Positions 40,962-51,007 of a stretch of DNA of 64,000 nucleotides are shown here, one piece after another. The translations under genes and the position numbers were made by a program. Under the pieces are notes generated by a model. The model saw nothing but the letters and a program-made list of their open reading frames with translations, did not search any database and was not told the DNA's origin. The stretch is from K189A clade bacterium. GTDB lineage: Bacteria; Pseudomonadota; Gammaproteobacteria; Pseudomonadales; Azotimanducaceae. Where the stretch lies: assembly GCA_902613475.1 (NCBI GenBank), contig CACMHG010000005.1, positions 16,001-80,000 of the forward strand, written 5' to 3'. How positions within the stretch are numbered: position 1 is the stretch's first letter; each line of letters begins with the position of its first letter.

Positions 40962-42101
40962 ATGATCCAAGCAGATTTTCAGCGCACGTTATCGCCCTAC
41001 GATAGTGCAGCGGCTAAACCCTCTCGCTGGTATTTTCGTTTGCACATTGATCCAATCTTGGTCGGGTTGCTGACCGTCGTCATTGTTTATGGGCTGGTGG
41101 TGTTACGCAGCGCCGTGGACGGCAACGAGGCACTTTATACTGCGCAGATTCAGCGTTATGCGGTTGCGTACGTTGTGCTGATCGTGGCGGCGCAAATACC
41201 GCCGCATTTTTATCTGCGAATTTCGCCACTGGTTTATGTCGTTGGCATGCTCCTGCTTCTGCTCGTGCTTTTTTTTGGCGTCTCAGTCAAAGGGTCCCAG
41301 CGCTGGCTTGAAATTCCATGGCTTTTTCGTTTCCAACCCTCCGAGCTGATGAAGTTGGCGGTACCCATGGCAGTGGCCTGGTATCTGCAGAAGCGCAGTT
41401 TGCCGCCCTCGCTGAAATATACGGCAGCCTGCCTCGTCATTATGACGTTGCCTGCCTTGCTTATTGGTCGCCAACCAGACCTTGGCACGAGTATTCTCGT
41501 GTTCGGAGCGGGGTTTTCGGTACTGCTGTTGGCGGGACTGCCTTGGCGTTTGGTGCTGTGGGCTGGCCTTGCGATCAGTGCCGCTGCACCGCTGATCTGG
41601 CAATTCGTACTCGAGGGCTATCAACGCCAGCGCGTGCTCACCCTGTTCGATCCCCAGAGCGATCCCCTAGGAGCTGGCTGGAATATTATTCAATCCACCA
41701 CGGCGATTGGTTCCGGTGGGCTCTTCGGTAAGGGCCTCTTTCAGGGTAGTCAAAGCTATCTCGACTTTTTACCCGAGGCACGAACCGACTTTATCGTGGC
41801 CGTGATGGGCGAAGAGCTCGGCTTTGTCGGCGTCGCGTTCCTGTTGCTGATGTACCTGCTCATTATCGCGCGGGGGCTGTGGCTGGCGTCTCAGGCAGGA
41901 AGTACATTCGGGCGTCTGCTGGCGGGTGCCTTCGTGCTGACATTCTTCGTATACGTTTTCGTCAACGTGGCAATGGTCAGTGGCATCTTGCCAGTGGTCG
42001 GGGTGCCCCTGCCCTTGGTCAGTTATGGCGGGACCTCCGCCATTACGCTCATGGCAGGATTTGGTGTCATTATGTCGGTACGCACTCACAAGGCTTGGTA
42101 G
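40962..42101 (+). CDS. mrdB: Rod-shape SEDS glycosyltransferase RodA
   Basis: A 379-residue protein with about ten membrane segments that polymerises glycan strands. FFGVSVKGSQRWLEIPWLFR, PDLGTSILVFGAG and ARTDFIVAVMGEELGFVG are SEDS signatures, the first two holding the catalytic-site region. It starts 6 bases after the mrdA stop; the pair form the elongasome synthase. Confidence 0.97.
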   Translation: MIQADFQRTLSPYDSAAAKPSRWYFRLHIDPILVGLLTVVIVYGLVVLRSAVDGNEALYTAQIQRYAVAYVVLIVAAQIPPHFYLRISPLVYVVGMLLLLLVLFFGVSVKGSQRWLEIPWLFRFQPSELMKLAVPMAVAWYLQKRSLPPSLKYTAACLVIMTLPALLIGRQPDLGTSILVFGAGFSVLLLAGLPWRLVLWAGLAISAAAPLIWQFVLEGYQRQRVLTLFDPQSDPLGAGWNIIQSTTAIGSGGLFGKGLFQGSQSYLDFLPEARTDFIVAVMGEELGFVGVAFLLLMYLLIIARGLWLASQAGSTFGRLLAGAFVLTFFVYVFVNVAMVSGILPVVGVPLPLVSYGGTSAITLMAGFGVIMSVRTHKAW

Positions 42102-42105
42102 ATAT

Positions 42106-43167
42106 ATGCAAATTATTTGGGTGGGATCCGGGCAGCGCTTTTCGTTCTTGGCGCGTTTGTTAGGGATTTTCGCGCGACCAGCAGTTTTCTTCGGTGGTGT
42201 CTTGCTTGCGTTCTCTGCACTGGCCGAGCCTTATGCGACACGCACTCAAGTGCAGGACTATATCGATGAACTGGTCGAAACCCATAGGTTTTCTCGGATG
42301 GCACTTGAGGAGGTTTTTGCCCAGGCATCCAAACAAGAGCGGATCATTGAGCTGATGTCCCGACCAGCTGAGCGCCGGTTAGTTTGGCACGAGTATCGAA
42401 AGATCCTCGTGGATGAACCCAGAGTAAGCCAGGGCATTATTTTTTGGCGCGAAAACGAAGCAGCACTGGAGCGCGCGGCCAAGATCTATGGGGTCGCTCC
42501 GGAAATTATCGTAGCCATTATTGGTGTCGAAACCCGCTATGGGCGGATCATGGGAAATTTCGGTGTGGTGGACGCGTTAAGTACCCTAGCCTTCGACTAC
42601 CCACCCCGCGCGGAATTTTTCCGTGGCCAGCTCACCCAACACTTATTATTGTCTCGGGAAGAAGGCAAAAACCCGTTAAGCATGCAGGGCTCCTATGCCG
42701 GTGCCATGGGGTTTGGTCAGTTTATCCCATCAAGTTATCGTGCCTACGCCGTGGATTTTGACGGCGACGGAGTGCGCGATATTTGGGCCAATAAAACCGA
42801 TGCCATCGGCAGCGTCGCCAATTACTTTGCCGAGCACGGTTGGCGGGGTGCTGAAGGCGTGGTCGAGCAAGTAACCCTCGGCGATGAAACGTCGGAACTC
42901 AGGGCTTTAATCAATAGTGGTTTGAAGCCAACTGTCACCGTTGCCGAGTGGCGCACCATGGGGGTTCAGGTTCGCCCGGAGCAAGACGACAGTCGTCTTG
43001 CAACCCTTGTGCGCATGGAACAAGAAAGCGGCAACGAATACTGGCTAGGTTACGATGACTTCTACGTCATCACCCGATACAACCACAGTCGGCTCTATGC
43101 GATGGCCGTTTATCAGTTAAGTCAGGCGATTCGTAAACGCCGAGAGAGCACCCTCGACCCAACGTAA
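42106..43167 (+). CDS. mltB: Lytic murein transglycosylase B
   Basis: A 353-residue MltB starting 4 bases after rodA. The catalytic Glu142 lies in GVETRYGRIMGNFGV, and the substrate-cleft signatures GSYAGAMGFGQFIPSSYR and DFDGDGVRDIW follow. The hydrophobic leader (about 25-45) ends in SALAEPYA, a signal peptidase I site, and has no lipobox cysteine; E. coli MltB is a lipoprotein. So this copy looks periplasmic and soluble. An upstream extension of the frame lies in rodA and is not used. Confidence 0.93.
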   Translation: MQIIWVGSGQRFSFLARLLGIFARPAVFFGGVLLAFSALAEPYATRTQVQDYIDELVETHRFSRMALEEVFAQASKQERIIELMSRPAERRLVWHEYRKILVDEPRVSQGIIFWRENEAALERAAKIYGVAPEIIVAIIGVETRYGRIMGNFGVVDALSTLAFDYPPRAEFFRGQLTQHLLLSREEGKNPLSMQGSYAGAMGFGQFIPSSYRAYAVDFDGDGVRDIWANKTDAIGSVANYFAEHGWRGAEGVVEQVTLGDETSELRALINSGLKPTVTVAEWRTMGVQVRPEQDDSRLATLVRMEQESGNEYWLGYDDFYVITRYNHSRLYAMAVYQLSQAIRKRRESTLDPT

Positions 43168-43992
43168 ATGAGTTCTACCTTTACCCCTAGCTCAAGCATG
43201 ATGCGATGGTTGGCGTGGGCCGCGGTATTTGCCGTGCTTACGGGCTGCACGGGGGTGGCGGTCGATCCAATTCCTACGGGCACAGGACAAGATAGGGCCC
43301 CCGCGCTATCCCGGGCGGAGCTCAGTCAGTTACGCCAGCTTCCCAACCCGAAAGTGGTTGCCCTGGAACCCAGTGCCACCGGCAATAGGCCTGAGTACGA
43401 AGTGTTGGGTAAGACTTATTCAGTGATGGAGTCGGCCCAAGGTTATCAGGCAGAGGGGGTCGCATCTTGGTACGGTGCCAAGTTCCACGGTCGCAGAACA
43501 TCCAGCGGTGAGGTCTACGACATGTATCGGCTCACTGCGGCTCATCGTTCACTGCCAATCCCCGTCTTCGCTCGTGTGACAAATCTAAGAAACGGTCGAA
43601 GCACGATTGTAAAGATCAATGATCGCGGACCCTTTCATGCTGAACGCCTGATCGATTTATCCTTCGCGGCGGCGGTGAAACTTGACTTTCACCAGGCCGG
43701 AACCGCTCCTGTGCGTATTGAAGTGTTGGAACGCAGCTTGGAAGAACCGCATCAAGAACCCGAGCAGCCCTACTATTTGCATGCGGGTCAGTTCAGTTCT
43801 GAGGATCAGGCCCAAAGTGCTCTTAGCCGGCTTGCCAGTTTAGGCAATTCCTCGGTTCAGATAATCGCTCTAGAGCGCGGCGGCTTTGCATTGCGCATCG
43901 GTCCGATTGCGTCGAAGCCTGGGCTCAATCGATTGCAGGCACTATTAATCGCATTAGACATTGGATTGCCCACGCTGGTGCCTGGAGGCTAG
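43168..43992 (+). CDS. rlpA: RlpA septal-ring/lytic lipoprotein with SPOR domain
   Basis: A 274-residue protein whose ATG touches the mltB stop. The signal peptide ends in LTGC, a lipobox. The double-psi beta-barrel (about 85-185) has ASWYGAKFHGRRTSSGEVYD and KINDRGPFH, containing the Glu and Asp needed for cleavage of denuded glycan in Pseudomonas RlpA. A SPOR domain (about 200-270, YYLHAGQFSSEDQAQSAL) directs it to septal peptidoglycan. Confidence 0.94.
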   Translation: MSSTFTPSSSMMRWLAWAAVFAVLTGCTGVAVDPIPTGTGQDRAPALSRAELSQLRQLPNPKVVALEPSATGNRPEYEVLGKTYSVMESAQGYQAEGVASWYGAKFHGRRTSSGEVYDMYRLTAAHRSLPIPVFARVTNLRNGRSTIVKINDRGPFHAERLIDLSFAAAVKLDFHQAGTAPVRIEVLERSLEEPHQEPEQPYYLHAGQFSSEDQAQSALSRLASLGNSSVQIIALERGGFALRIGPIASKPGLNRLQALLIALDIGLPTLVPGG

Positions 43993-44021
43993 TATTCAAA
44001 TTTCAACGGAAGCTTTTCGTT

Positions 44022-45179
44022 ATGCGCCGATTTGGCCTTGCTTTGGTATTTCTAACATTTGTCTCTAGTTCTGCTTTCGCAGCGAATTCAATACCACTGC
44101 TCCCTCCGCCCAACTTGCAGGCCTCCTCCTTTTTGCTGATCGATGCCGATACCAACAAAGTGCTGGCCGAGCACAATGCCCGACAGCGCAGTGCGCCCGC
44201 GAGCCTTACGAAGATCATGACCGGCTATGTGGTGGAGGAAGAAATTCGACGCGGCAGACTCGGCACCGACGAGCCCGTGCAAATCAGCGTTAACGCCTGG
44301 CGTACGGGTGGTTCGAAGATGTTCATCCGCGAGGGCACCAGCGTTGAAGTGTCGCAGCTGCTGAAGGGCGTCATTATTCAGTCTGGCAACGACGCCAGCG
44401 TGGCCCTGGCTGAACATATTGCTGGCAACGAAGATCAGTTTGCGGATTTGATGAATCAGCAAGCGCAGTTGCTCAATATGAACGACACCCAATTCCGCAA
44501 TTCTACCGGGCTACCCGACGAGCAGCACTACAGCACCGCTTGGGATCTGGCCTTGCTGACAAGGGCTCTGATCAAAAATCACCCTCAGCAATATGCTCTC
44601 TACTCGGAAAAGAGCTACACATACAACAACATTGAACAACCTAATCGTAATCGGCTGCTCTGGCGGGATCGTTCGGTGGATGGGGTTAAGACAGGTTTCA
44701 CCAATGCGGCAGGCTATTGCTTGGTTGCGTCTGCGGAACGTGATGGCATGCGTCTTATCAGCGTCGTGCTAGGCACGGAAAACGACGAGGCGCGTATGCG
44801 GGAGAGCCAGAAGCTTTTGTCCTATGGGTTTCGCAATTACGAGACGAAAACACTTTATGAGCCCGGCACGAGCCTGCAGGAGCAACCCATCTATTACGGT
44901 GAGGTGGAGGCTTTGCCGCTGGGAGTAGCCGAGGACGTTATCGTTACCTTTCCTAAGGGTTACTACCAAGACATTGATGCTTCGATCACGGTGCCTGGTT
45001 ATTTTGAGGCGCCCATCGGCAAAGGAGACGTGCTGGGCTCCATCGAACTCAGACTCGGCGACGAAGTCATTTACACCGGGGATGTCGTATCCCAAATCGA
45101 TGTCGAAGAATCAGGGTGGTTTGCGCAGCTCGGTGACTACATCTCTTTGATGTTCAATCAATCTTCCGTCGATGAATGA
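44022..45179 (+). CDS. dacA: D-alanyl-D-alanine carboxypeptidase (PBP5/6 type)
   Basis: A 385-residue low-molecular-weight PBP that trims the terminal D-Ala. The signal peptide ends in SSAFAAN. Catalytic motifs are Ser61-Lys64 (PASLTKIMTG), SGN at 121-123 and KTG at 223-225. The C-terminal beta domain (about 280-360) and a short amphipathic end (QLGDYISLMFNQ) would anchor it on the inner membrane. It overlaps ybeD by 8 bases. Confidence 0.96.
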   Translation: MRRFGLALVFLTFVSSSAFAANSIPLLPPPNLQASSFLLIDADTNKVLAEHNARQRSAPASLTKIMTGYVVEEEIRRGRLGTDEPVQISVNAWRTGGSKMFIREGTSVEVSQLLKGVIIQSGNDASVALAEHIAGNEDQFADLMNQQAQLLNMNDTQFRNSTGLPDEQHYSTAWDLALLTRALIKNHPQQYALYSEKSYTYNNIEQPNRNRLLWRDRSVDGVKTGFTNAAGYCLVASAERDGMRLISVVLGTENDEARMRESQKLLSYGFRNYETKTLYEPGTSLQEQPIYYGEVEALPLGVAEDVIVTFPKGYYQDIDASITVPGYFEAPIGKGDVLGSIELRLGDEVIYTGDVVSQIDVEESGWFAQLGDYISLMFNQSSVDE

Positions 45180-45435
45180 AGGGCCGTTGATTGAGTTTCC
45201 CTGCCGTTACCCAATAAAAATAATTGTGGCGACGGGGGATGGGCATATCGCCCAAGTGATCGAGATTGTGCGCAGTCACTCACCCAAGGTCTCCCCAGAT
45301 GACATCAACAGTCGGGCGAGTCGTGGCGATAAGTTTGTATCGTTACGTGTCAATCTTTGGGCAGAGGGCGAGGATCACTTGTTAGCACTCTATCGAGAGC
45401 TGCTGGCGCATCAGGCGGTTCGTATTATTCTATAG
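45172..45435 (+). CDS. ybeD: YbeD family (DUF493) small protein
   Basis: An 87-residue protein (LIEFPCRYPIKIIVATGDGH; FVSLRVNLWAEGEDHLLALY) matching YbeD, an ACT-like alpha/beta fold conserved between dacA and lipB. Its biochemical role is not established. It starts inside the end of dacA. Confidence 0.92.
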   Translation: MNEGPLIEFPCRYPIKIIVATGDGHIAQVIEIVRSHSPKVSPDDINSRASRGDKFVSLRVNLWAEGEDHLLALYRELLAHQAVRIIL

Positions 45436-45466
45436 TAAATCAGCGCTTAAGTGGGACTAGCTCATC

Positions 45467-46108
45467 ATGCCGAATGTCGACCCCAAACAATTTACGGTTC
45501 AGGTTCGAGACCTTGGCGCGTCTGAATATTCGACGATCTTGGAAGCCATGCAGGGCTTTACTCGTGATCGTGATGAGAATAGCCAAGACGAGATCTGGCT
45601 GACCGAGCATCAGCCGGTATTCACCCAAGGTCAGGCGGGCAAGGTGGAGCATCTGCTGGCCCCCGGCAGCATTCCTGTTATCCAGTCGGATCGTGGCGGG
45701 CAGGTGACCTACCACGGTCCCGGGCAGATCACGGCATATCTCCTGTTGGATTTGCGGCGCCATAAACTTGGCGTGCGCGACTTGGTCTGCTGTATCGAAC
45801 ATTCGATACAGCACCTGTTGAAGACTTACGGCATCGTTAGTCAGCTGCGCGACCGGGCACCAGGCGTATACGTAAACGCCCAGAAAATTGCCCAGCTTGG
45901 CCTCAGGGTGCGACGGGGCTGCAGTTACCACGGGCTGAGCTTAAACGTCGATATGGATCTGGAGCCCTTTTCTCGCATCAATCCCTGTGGGTTAACCGAT
46001 ATCACCACAACGCATATGGCAGCGTTCTGCGCAGTAGATATGAAGTTAGTTAAGCAGCAGCTGCTGTCCAGTTTGAGCGAGGAACTCGGCTTAGAGCTGC
46101 AGTCTTGA
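45467..46108 (+). CDS. lipB: Lipoyl(octanoyl) transferase
   Basis: A 213-residue LipB, which moves the octanoyl group from acyl carrier protein onto lipoate-dependent enzymes. [12 protein letters not shown] and [20 protein letters not shown] are family signatures; Lys140 (NAQKIAQLG) and Cys174 (INPCGLTDI) are the expected catalytic pair. lipA, which normally follows, is absent: the next gene, moeB, is convergent. Confidence 0.96.
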   Translation: MPNVDPKQFTVQVRDLGASEYSTILEAMQGFTRDRDENSQDEIWLTEHQPVFTQGQAGKVEHLLAPGSIPVIQSDRGGQVTYHGPGQITAYLLLDLRRHKLGVRDLVCCIEHSIQHLLKTYGIVSQLRDRAPGVYVNAQKIAQLGLRVRRGCSYHGLSLNVDMDLEPFSRINPCGLTDITTTHMAAFCAVDMKLVKQQLLSSLSEELGLELQS

Positions 46109-46118
46109 AGGTGGGTGG

Positions 46119-46862
46119 TTAGCCGGCGCAGATCGGACAAGCGGGGTTCTTGCTTAATGTCATGCGCTGCCACTGCGCATATTTGGCATCAAAAAATAGC
46201 AGCGTGCCTACGAGGCTATCGCCAACCCCCGTTAGGCACTTGATGGCCTCAAGAGCCTGCATACTGCCGATAACGCCAACCAAGGGCGATATCACACCAT
46301 TCTCTGCACAGTTTTCTGCGTTACCGGCCTCTGTGTCTGGATACAGGCATTGATAGCAGGGAGATTCATGTCGGGCATCAAATACCGTGACCTGTCCCTC
46401 CCATCGAACAGCTGCGCCGCTGACCAGCGGTGTGTGCTGCTGCCAGCATAAGCTGTTCAGCAGGTAGCGGCTGGGCGCATTGTCGGTGGCGTCAATCACC
46501 AGATCAGCCTGAGCCACCTCTGCTTGCAGTACCGCTTCCGACAGCCTGTGCTGCAGTGCCCGAACCCTGGTCGACGGATTAATCGCCTGCACCGCCACGG
46601 CAGCGGACTCTGCTTTGTTAGTACCAACAGTGGCTCGGCGGTGCGCAATCTGGCGCTGTAAATTTGATGTGTCCACCTCATCATCGTCAACAATGGTAAG
46701 CCGCCCAACGCCCGCAGCTCCGAGATATAGGGCGATGGGTGAGCCCAGGCCTCCCGCCCCAATCAGCAGTACATTGGCCTGCAGCAGTTTCTCCTGACCT
46801 GCAACGTCGAAATCCGGCAGCATGATGTGGCGGCTAAATTGCAGCAGTTGTTGATCATCCAT
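46119..46862 (-). CDS. moeB: MoeB/ThiF-type adenylyltransferase
   Basis: A 247-residue E1-like enzyme that adenylates the C-terminus of a ThiS/MoaD sulfur carrier. The ATP loop is GAGGLGS (35-41). ATDN at 126-129 holds a metal-binding Asp. Cys169, Cys172, Cys242 and Cys245 form the zinc site and Cys185 (ENCAENGV) is the candidate catalytic cysteine. No rhodanese domain is fused. The start [16 protein letters not shown] overlaps the prmC end by 8 bases; a longer frame into prmC is not used. MoeB or ThiF cannot be told apart securely, but linkage to hemA-prfA-prmC favours MoeB. Confidence 0.85.
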   Translation of the reverse strand: MDDQQLLQFSRHIMLPDFDVAGQEKLLQANVLLIGAGGLGSPIALYLGAAGVGRLTIVDDDEVDTSNLQRQIAHRRATVGTNKAESAAVAVQAINPSTRVRALQHRLSEAVLQAEVAQADLVIDATDNAPSRYLLNSLCWQQHTPLVSGAAVRWEGQVTVFDARHESPCYQCLYPDTEAGNAENCAENGVISPLVGVIGSMQALEAIKCLTGVGDSLVGTLLFFDAKYAQWQRMTLSKNPACPICAG

Positions 46863-47721
46863 AGGACAAGTCTGCCTCATACTGTGTGAATTGGCCCCAG
46901 CTGACCCGTTCATTGCCACCGAGGTCGCGTCGGGTGCCAATCTGCTCGAAGCCGCGGCGAGCCAGCATCTCGCGAGCGCTGTGTCCTTGATCGTAGCCGT
47001 GCTCCAGTGCCAGCCAACCGCCGTGAGCCAGGTGGTGTGGAGCCTGCTCAATAATGCTCCTTAAATCGGCTAATCCTCGATCTCTCGCAATCAGCGCACT
47101 CCGGGGTTCGGCCTGCAAGCGGGACAGATGAGGGTCTTCGCTGTCAATGTAGGGCGGATTGGCAACGATGACGTGGAAGTGCTGATCAATGCCCTCGAAC
47201 CAATCGCTCAAGTGCAGTGTGATAGGTAGGCCAAGCGCGCGGCTATTGGCTTCGGCGACGGCCAGACAGTCGGTGCTGACATCGCAGGCGTGAATGCGCA
47301 CGTCGCGACGCTCGTGAGCCATGGCTAAGGCAATGGCACCGCTGCCAGTACCCAGATCCAGGGCCATTAGATCCCCTGTACCTGCTGGGGCCGAGACCTC
47401 TTGCAAGCACTCTAGTGCGCGCTCAACCAAAATCTCGGTGTCCGGACGTGGCACCAATACCCGCTCATCGACACTCAGGGCCAGCCCCCAGAATTCCTGC
47501 TCGCCGGTTAAATACGCCAGCGGCACGTGATGGTGCAGCTGATCAACCCAGTGATCGAGTTGATCAAGGGCCTGGCGCTCTAATGATTGTTCTGGATGAC
47601 TGAGCAGATGTGCCCGAGAGCAAGTCAGAACGTGGCAAAGGGCAACTTCCAGCTCGATTCTTGCCAAGGACTCGTGTTGCCGCAGCCAGCTTGCAATCGT
47701 TGGCTGCTGCTGTTCAGCCAT
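46855..47721 (-). CDS. prmC: Release factor glutamine methyltransferase
   Basis: A 288-residue SAM-dependent enzyme that methylates the GGQ glutamine of RF1 and RF2. The SAM motif [11 protein letters not shown] lies at 121-131 and the catalytic NPPY at 188-191. The N-terminal helical domain (1-80) binds the release factor. It starts inside the end of prfA, its substrate gene, by 8 bases. Confidence 0.97.
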   Translation of the reverse strand: MAEQQQPTIASWLRQHESLARIELEVALCHVLTCSRAHLLSHPEQSLERQALDQLDHWVDQLHHHVPLAYLTGEQEFWGLALSVDERVLVPRPDTEILVERALECLQEVSAPAGTGDLMALDLGTGSGAIALAMAHERRDVRIHACDVSTDCLAVAEANSRALGLPITLHLSDWFEGIDQHFHVIVANPPYIDSEDPHLSRLQAEPRSALIARDRGLADLRSIIEQAPHHLAHGGWLALEHGYDQGHSAREMLARRGFEQIGTRRDLGGNERVSWGQFTQYEADLSYG

Positions 47722-48805
47722 CGGCTAATTGCTGTAAAAGATCAGCCTGATGCTCTTGCACCAAGGGTTCCACCACGGAACCTAGGTCGCCTTCTATGAC
47801 CTCATCGAGCTTGTACAAGGTAAGGTTGATGCGATGGTCGGTAATGCGCCCCTGCGGAAAGTTGTAGGTCCTGATGCGTTCGGATCGATCGCCGGAACCC
47901 ACTAACTGGCGTCTATTGGCCGCCTGTTCATCTTGCTGTTTGGTCAGGGCCGCGTCCAGTAGGCGAGCCTTTAGCAGGGACATCGCTCGAGCGCGATTTT
48001 TATGCTGAGACCGTTCGTCTTGGCATTCCACAACGGTACCCGTGGGCAGGTGCGTCAAACGTATGGCGGAATCGGTCTTGTTAACGTGCTGACCGCCTGC
48101 GCCTGAAGCGCGGTAGGTATCTTCGCGAATGTCTTTCTTGTCGATATCGATTTCGTCGATTTCATCGACTTCCGGCATGACCGCGACAGTGCAGGCCGAG
48201 GTATGCACTCGGCCCTGAGATTCGGTTTCAGGTACGCGCTGTACCCGATGTGCACCAGACTCAAATTTAAGTTGGCTGTACACATCCTTGCCTTCAATGC
48301 GCGTGATTATTTCCTTGAAGCCGCCGTGTTCTCCAGGGCGTTCATTCATCACCTCTACCCGCCAACCTTTCTGCTCCGCAAACTTGTTGTACATGCGAAA
48401 TAGGTCACCAGAGAAAATGGCCGCCTCGTCGCCGCCTGTGCCGGCTCGTATCTCGAGAAATACATTGGACTGGTCGTTGGGGTCCTTGGGTAGCAATAGC
48501 GTTTGCAGTTCACTGGTGAGGTCTTCGAGCTGGGCTCTGCAGTCCGCAATATCCTGCTGTGCCAGCTCCCGCATTTCAGGATCTTCTTCCTCTAAGAGCT
48601 GCTCGTTGTCGGCAATATTCGCTTCGAGCTCCATCGCCCTGCGGTAGCAGCCCACCACCGGTTCGATTTCTGCATATTCTTTGGAAAGGGCCGTGAAGCG
48701 TTCTCGGTCTGTCATGACCTCGGCGTCCGACAACAGCGCAGCAACTTCTTCAAAGCGGTCCCGCAAACTCTCTAGCTTAGACATCATGCTATCGGTCAAG
48801 AGCAC
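47714..48805 (-). CDS. prfA: Peptide chain release factor 1
   Basis: A 363-residue RF1 reading UAG and UAA. The codon-recognition motif PET is at 192-194 and GGQ at 237-239 ([15 protein letters not shown]), the target of PrmC. The GTG start is chosen because GAGGA lies 6 bases upstream and it shares the last G of the hemA TAG; an ATG 18 bases later is the alternative. Confidence 0.96.
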   Translation of the reverse strand: MLLTDSMMSKLESLRDRFEEVAALLSDAEVMTDRERFTALSKEYAEIEPVVGCYRRAMELEANIADNEQLLEEEDPEMRELAQQDIADCRAQLEDLTSELQTLLLPKDPNDQSNVFLEIRAGTGGDEAAIFSGDLFRMYNKFAEQKGWRVEVMNERPGEHGGFKEIITRIEGKDVYSQLKFESGAHRVQRVPETESQGRVHTSACTVAVMPEVDEIDEIDIDKKDIREDTYRASGAGGQHVNKTDSAIRLTHLPTGTVVECQDERSQHKNRARAMSLLKARLLDAALTKQQDEQAANRRQLVGSGDRSERIRTYNFPQGRITDHRINLTLYKLDEVIEGDLGSVVEPLVQEHQADLLQQLADG

Positions 48806-50124
48806 TAGGATTCCTCGTCGTCGTTTTTCTTAGGCTCCCCAGGAGCAGCCTGCCCATCAGCGGCAGTCGGAACCTGTAAATCATAGGTCTGTTGAATAAA
48901 GTCGAGCTGATCCAGTCGATCCTCAGCTGCAGCACCGCGAATGGCCGCGGTCGTTGGGTGAATCAATTTGTTGGTCAGAGCATTGCCAAGTTTTTGTATG
49001 GCTTCATTGGGATTCGCGCCGTTTTCCAGGGCCTTGATCGCGCGGTTTACCTCAGTGTCTCGCTGGTGCTCAGCTTGGGCGCGAAATGCCTGTAACAATC
49101 CTTGGCCCCGCTGCACTCGGCGTTCCCGCTGATACTGCTGGGTGCCTTGCTCGACCAAATCTTCCGCGCCTGAGGCCGCCTGCAGTCGCCTCGCCTTGTT
49201 GACCTCAACCAGCTGGGTCAAATCGTCGATGGTGTAAAGGTAAACATCCGGCAGTTCCCCCACACCAGGCTCGATATCTCTTGGCACCGCAATGTCGACC
49301 ATGAACATCGGACGACGCTTGCGTTCACGGATCGCCTGCTCAACCGTACCCTTACCAAGAACCGGCAGAGTGCTCCCTGTTGAGGCGATAACCATGTCGA
49401 ATTGCGCGAGCGTCTTAGCAACATCAGACAGCTGAAGCGCGCTGGCGCCAAGTTTCGCTGCCAAAGTTTGCGCATTAGCGAGTGTGCGGTTTGCAATCGT
49501 CAGGTCACTGACTCCCTTGCTTCGCAAATGCTCGCCGACCAGGGCTACGGTCTCACCAGCACCGAGCAGCAGAGCACGCTTGCTCGGCAAGTCGGTGAAC
49601 AGCTGGGCTGCCAAGGAAACCGCGGCATAGGCCACAGAAATGGGGTTGCGTCCTATGTCGGTCTGACTGCGCACCTGTTTGGCTGTTTGCAGGGTCAGGC
49701 GGGACAGCAGATTCAGCTCCGGGCCACAGGTGCCATGTTGTTGAGCGAGGGCGAAGGCCGTTTTTACCTGCCCCATAATTTGTGGTTCGCCGAGCATCTG
49801 GGAGTCCAGGCCCGCAGCGACCCTAATCGAGTGCCGGGCCGCATCATGATCCCAGTACTGGTAGCTTGCCCCCTGCAGCTCTTGCAGCGCTATATCCCTG
49901 CTTTGTGACAACCAATCGCCGATTTCTTCTGCGCAATCGCTGTTGGCGGCGCAGTAAAGCTCGGTACGGTTACAGGTTGAGACAATGGCGACTTCGCTGA
50001 TGGCAGGCAGATCTTGGCGAATGTCGCGCAGCACAGCGCCCAGACTTTCTTCTGGGAACGCGACCCGCTCCCTAAGGTCCAGGGGGGCCGTGCGATAGTT
50101 AAGGCCGTATGCCAGTATGCTCAT
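48805..50124 (-). CDS. hemA: Glutamyl-tRNA reductase
   Basis: A 439-residue HemA from [20 protein letters not shown]. It makes glutamate-1-semialdehyde, the first step of tetrapyrrole synthesis by the C5 route. The nucleophile is Cys51 in [10 protein letters not shown]; the NADP domain carries [15 protein letters not shown]. The acidic C-terminal tail (about 15 residues) is a small extension. An upstream frame extension adds 18 residues unlike HemA. First gene of hemA-prfA-prmC-moeB. Confidence 0.97.
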   Translation of the reverse strand: MSILAYGLNYRTAPLDLRERVAFPEESLGAVLRDIRQDLPAISEVAIVSTCNRTELYCAANSDCAEEIGDWLSQSRDIALQELQGASYQYWDHDAARHSIRVAAGLDSQMLGEPQIMGQVKTAFALAQQHGTCGPELNLLSRLTLQTAKQVRSQTDIGRNPISVAYAAVSLAAQLFTDLPSKRALLLGAGETVALVGEHLRSKGVSDLTIANRTLANAQTLAAKLGASALQLSDVAKTLAQFDMVIASTGSTLPVLGKGTVEQAIRERKRRPMFMVDIAVPRDIEPGVGELPDVYLYTIDDLTQLVEVNKARRLQAASGAEDLVEQGTQQYQRERRVQRGQGLLQAFRAQAEHQRDTEVNRAIKALENGANPNEAIQKLGNALTNKLIHPTTAAIRGAAAEDRLDQLDFIQQTYDLQVPTAADGQAAPGEPKKNDDEES

Positions 50125-50201
50125 GACCCGCCAAGTGACGACACGATGGAACACGAAATGATAGCAGAACTGGAGCAAGTGCAGCAGACGTGGCGTGCCA
50201 G

Positions 50202-50891
50202 ATGACGACTAGGTTCGCGCTGCAGTTAGGTTCCTGCGCAGTGCGCTTTGGCGCGGTTATCGCGGTGGTCGCATTGCTGATTGGCTGCGCGTCCTTACCC
50301 GAACCCATACGGCCAGCAGCATCAATGCCTCAGGCGTCAGAGAACTATGTGGTCAGCGGTAAGGCGAGAATAAACGCGCCAGACCTAATACAAAGTCTGC
50401 GGTTTCGATGGCAGCAGCAAAACGGGCAATACGATATATGGCTCTGGGGAGCCCTCGGCATGGGTCGCACGCACCTACAGGGCAGCGAAGAAACATTCAT
50501 CATCAGCGACGGCAGCCAACAGATAGCCGGCAGCCCTGGGGACCTGATGCGGGCGCACTTCGGTTGGTCAGTACCCGTTGAGGCTCTGGGCGCTTGGCTG
50601 CGAGGCGCCGCGGCATCCACCATGCCTGTCAATCTACAACAATCAGATGACCGTGATCGCCTTATCGCGCTGCAGCAAGGTGCCTGGCGGGTTACCTTTG
50701 CCGATCACGAGGCTTTAAATAATGCCTGGTTACCAGGGCGCGTCACGGTTGTTGGGAAGCAGCTAGATCTCGAGGTAGTGCTTGCGTGGCCTAAGGCCGT
50801 AATGACCTCAAACACTGCACAGCGTCTAACCGAGGCAAAGTTGTTTGACACTTCTACACGCGAACTGGACAATAGCGCGCTCGAAAATTGA
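50202..50891 (+). CDS. lolB: Outer-membrane lipoprotein receptor LolB
   Basis: A 229-residue protein with a signal peptide ending in LLIGC (lipobox). The mature part is the LolB beta-barrel that accepts lipoproteins from LolA (YVVSGKARINAPDLIQSLRF, WQQQNGQYDIWLWGALGMGR). A GTG at 50190 could add four residues. It diverges from hemA. ispE, normally the next gene, is absent. Confidence 0.92.
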   Translation: MTTRFALQLGSCAVRFGAVIAVVALLIGCASLPEPIRPAASMPQASENYVVSGKARINAPDLIQSLRFRWQQQNGQYDIWLWGALGMGRTHLQGSEETFIISDGSQQIAGSPGDLMRAHFGWSVPVEALGAWLRGAAASTMPVNLQQSDDRDRLIALQQGAWRVTFADHEALNNAWLPGRVTVVGKQLDLEVVLAWPKAVMTSNTAQRLTEAKLFDTSTRELDNSALEN

Positions 50892-50976
50892 GGCTCAAAA
50901 GCGATCAGAGATCGCTGAGCAAAGGGTCGCCACGGAGAGGTGGTAGCGAGGGAGAGTCGAACGCGCTGGAGTTAAG

Positions 50977-51007
50977 AAAGCGCTAGGAAAGCGCTAATAA
51001 AGCGCCA
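50977..51007 (+). repeat. Three 9-bp direct repeats at 11-bp intervals
   Basis: AAAGCGCTA at 50977-50985 and 50988-50996, and AAAGCGCCA at 50999-51007. The starts are exactly 11 bases apart, about one DNA turn, so the copies face one side of the helix. They lie 83 bases upstream of tRNA-Gln. A 7-bp hairpin AGCGATC / GATCGCT at 50900-50916 stands just after lolB. Confidence 0.7.

Noticed and set aside
41769-42089. Antisense frame within rodA
   Set aside because: His/Gln-rich shadow typical of antisense to membrane-protein codons.
41980-42105. N-terminal extension of MltB
   Set aside because: It lies in an alternate frame of rodA and is not like any signal peptide.
46863-47051. N-terminal extension of MoeB
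   Set aside because: It is the alternate frame of prmC; the E1 fold begins at MDDQQLLQ.
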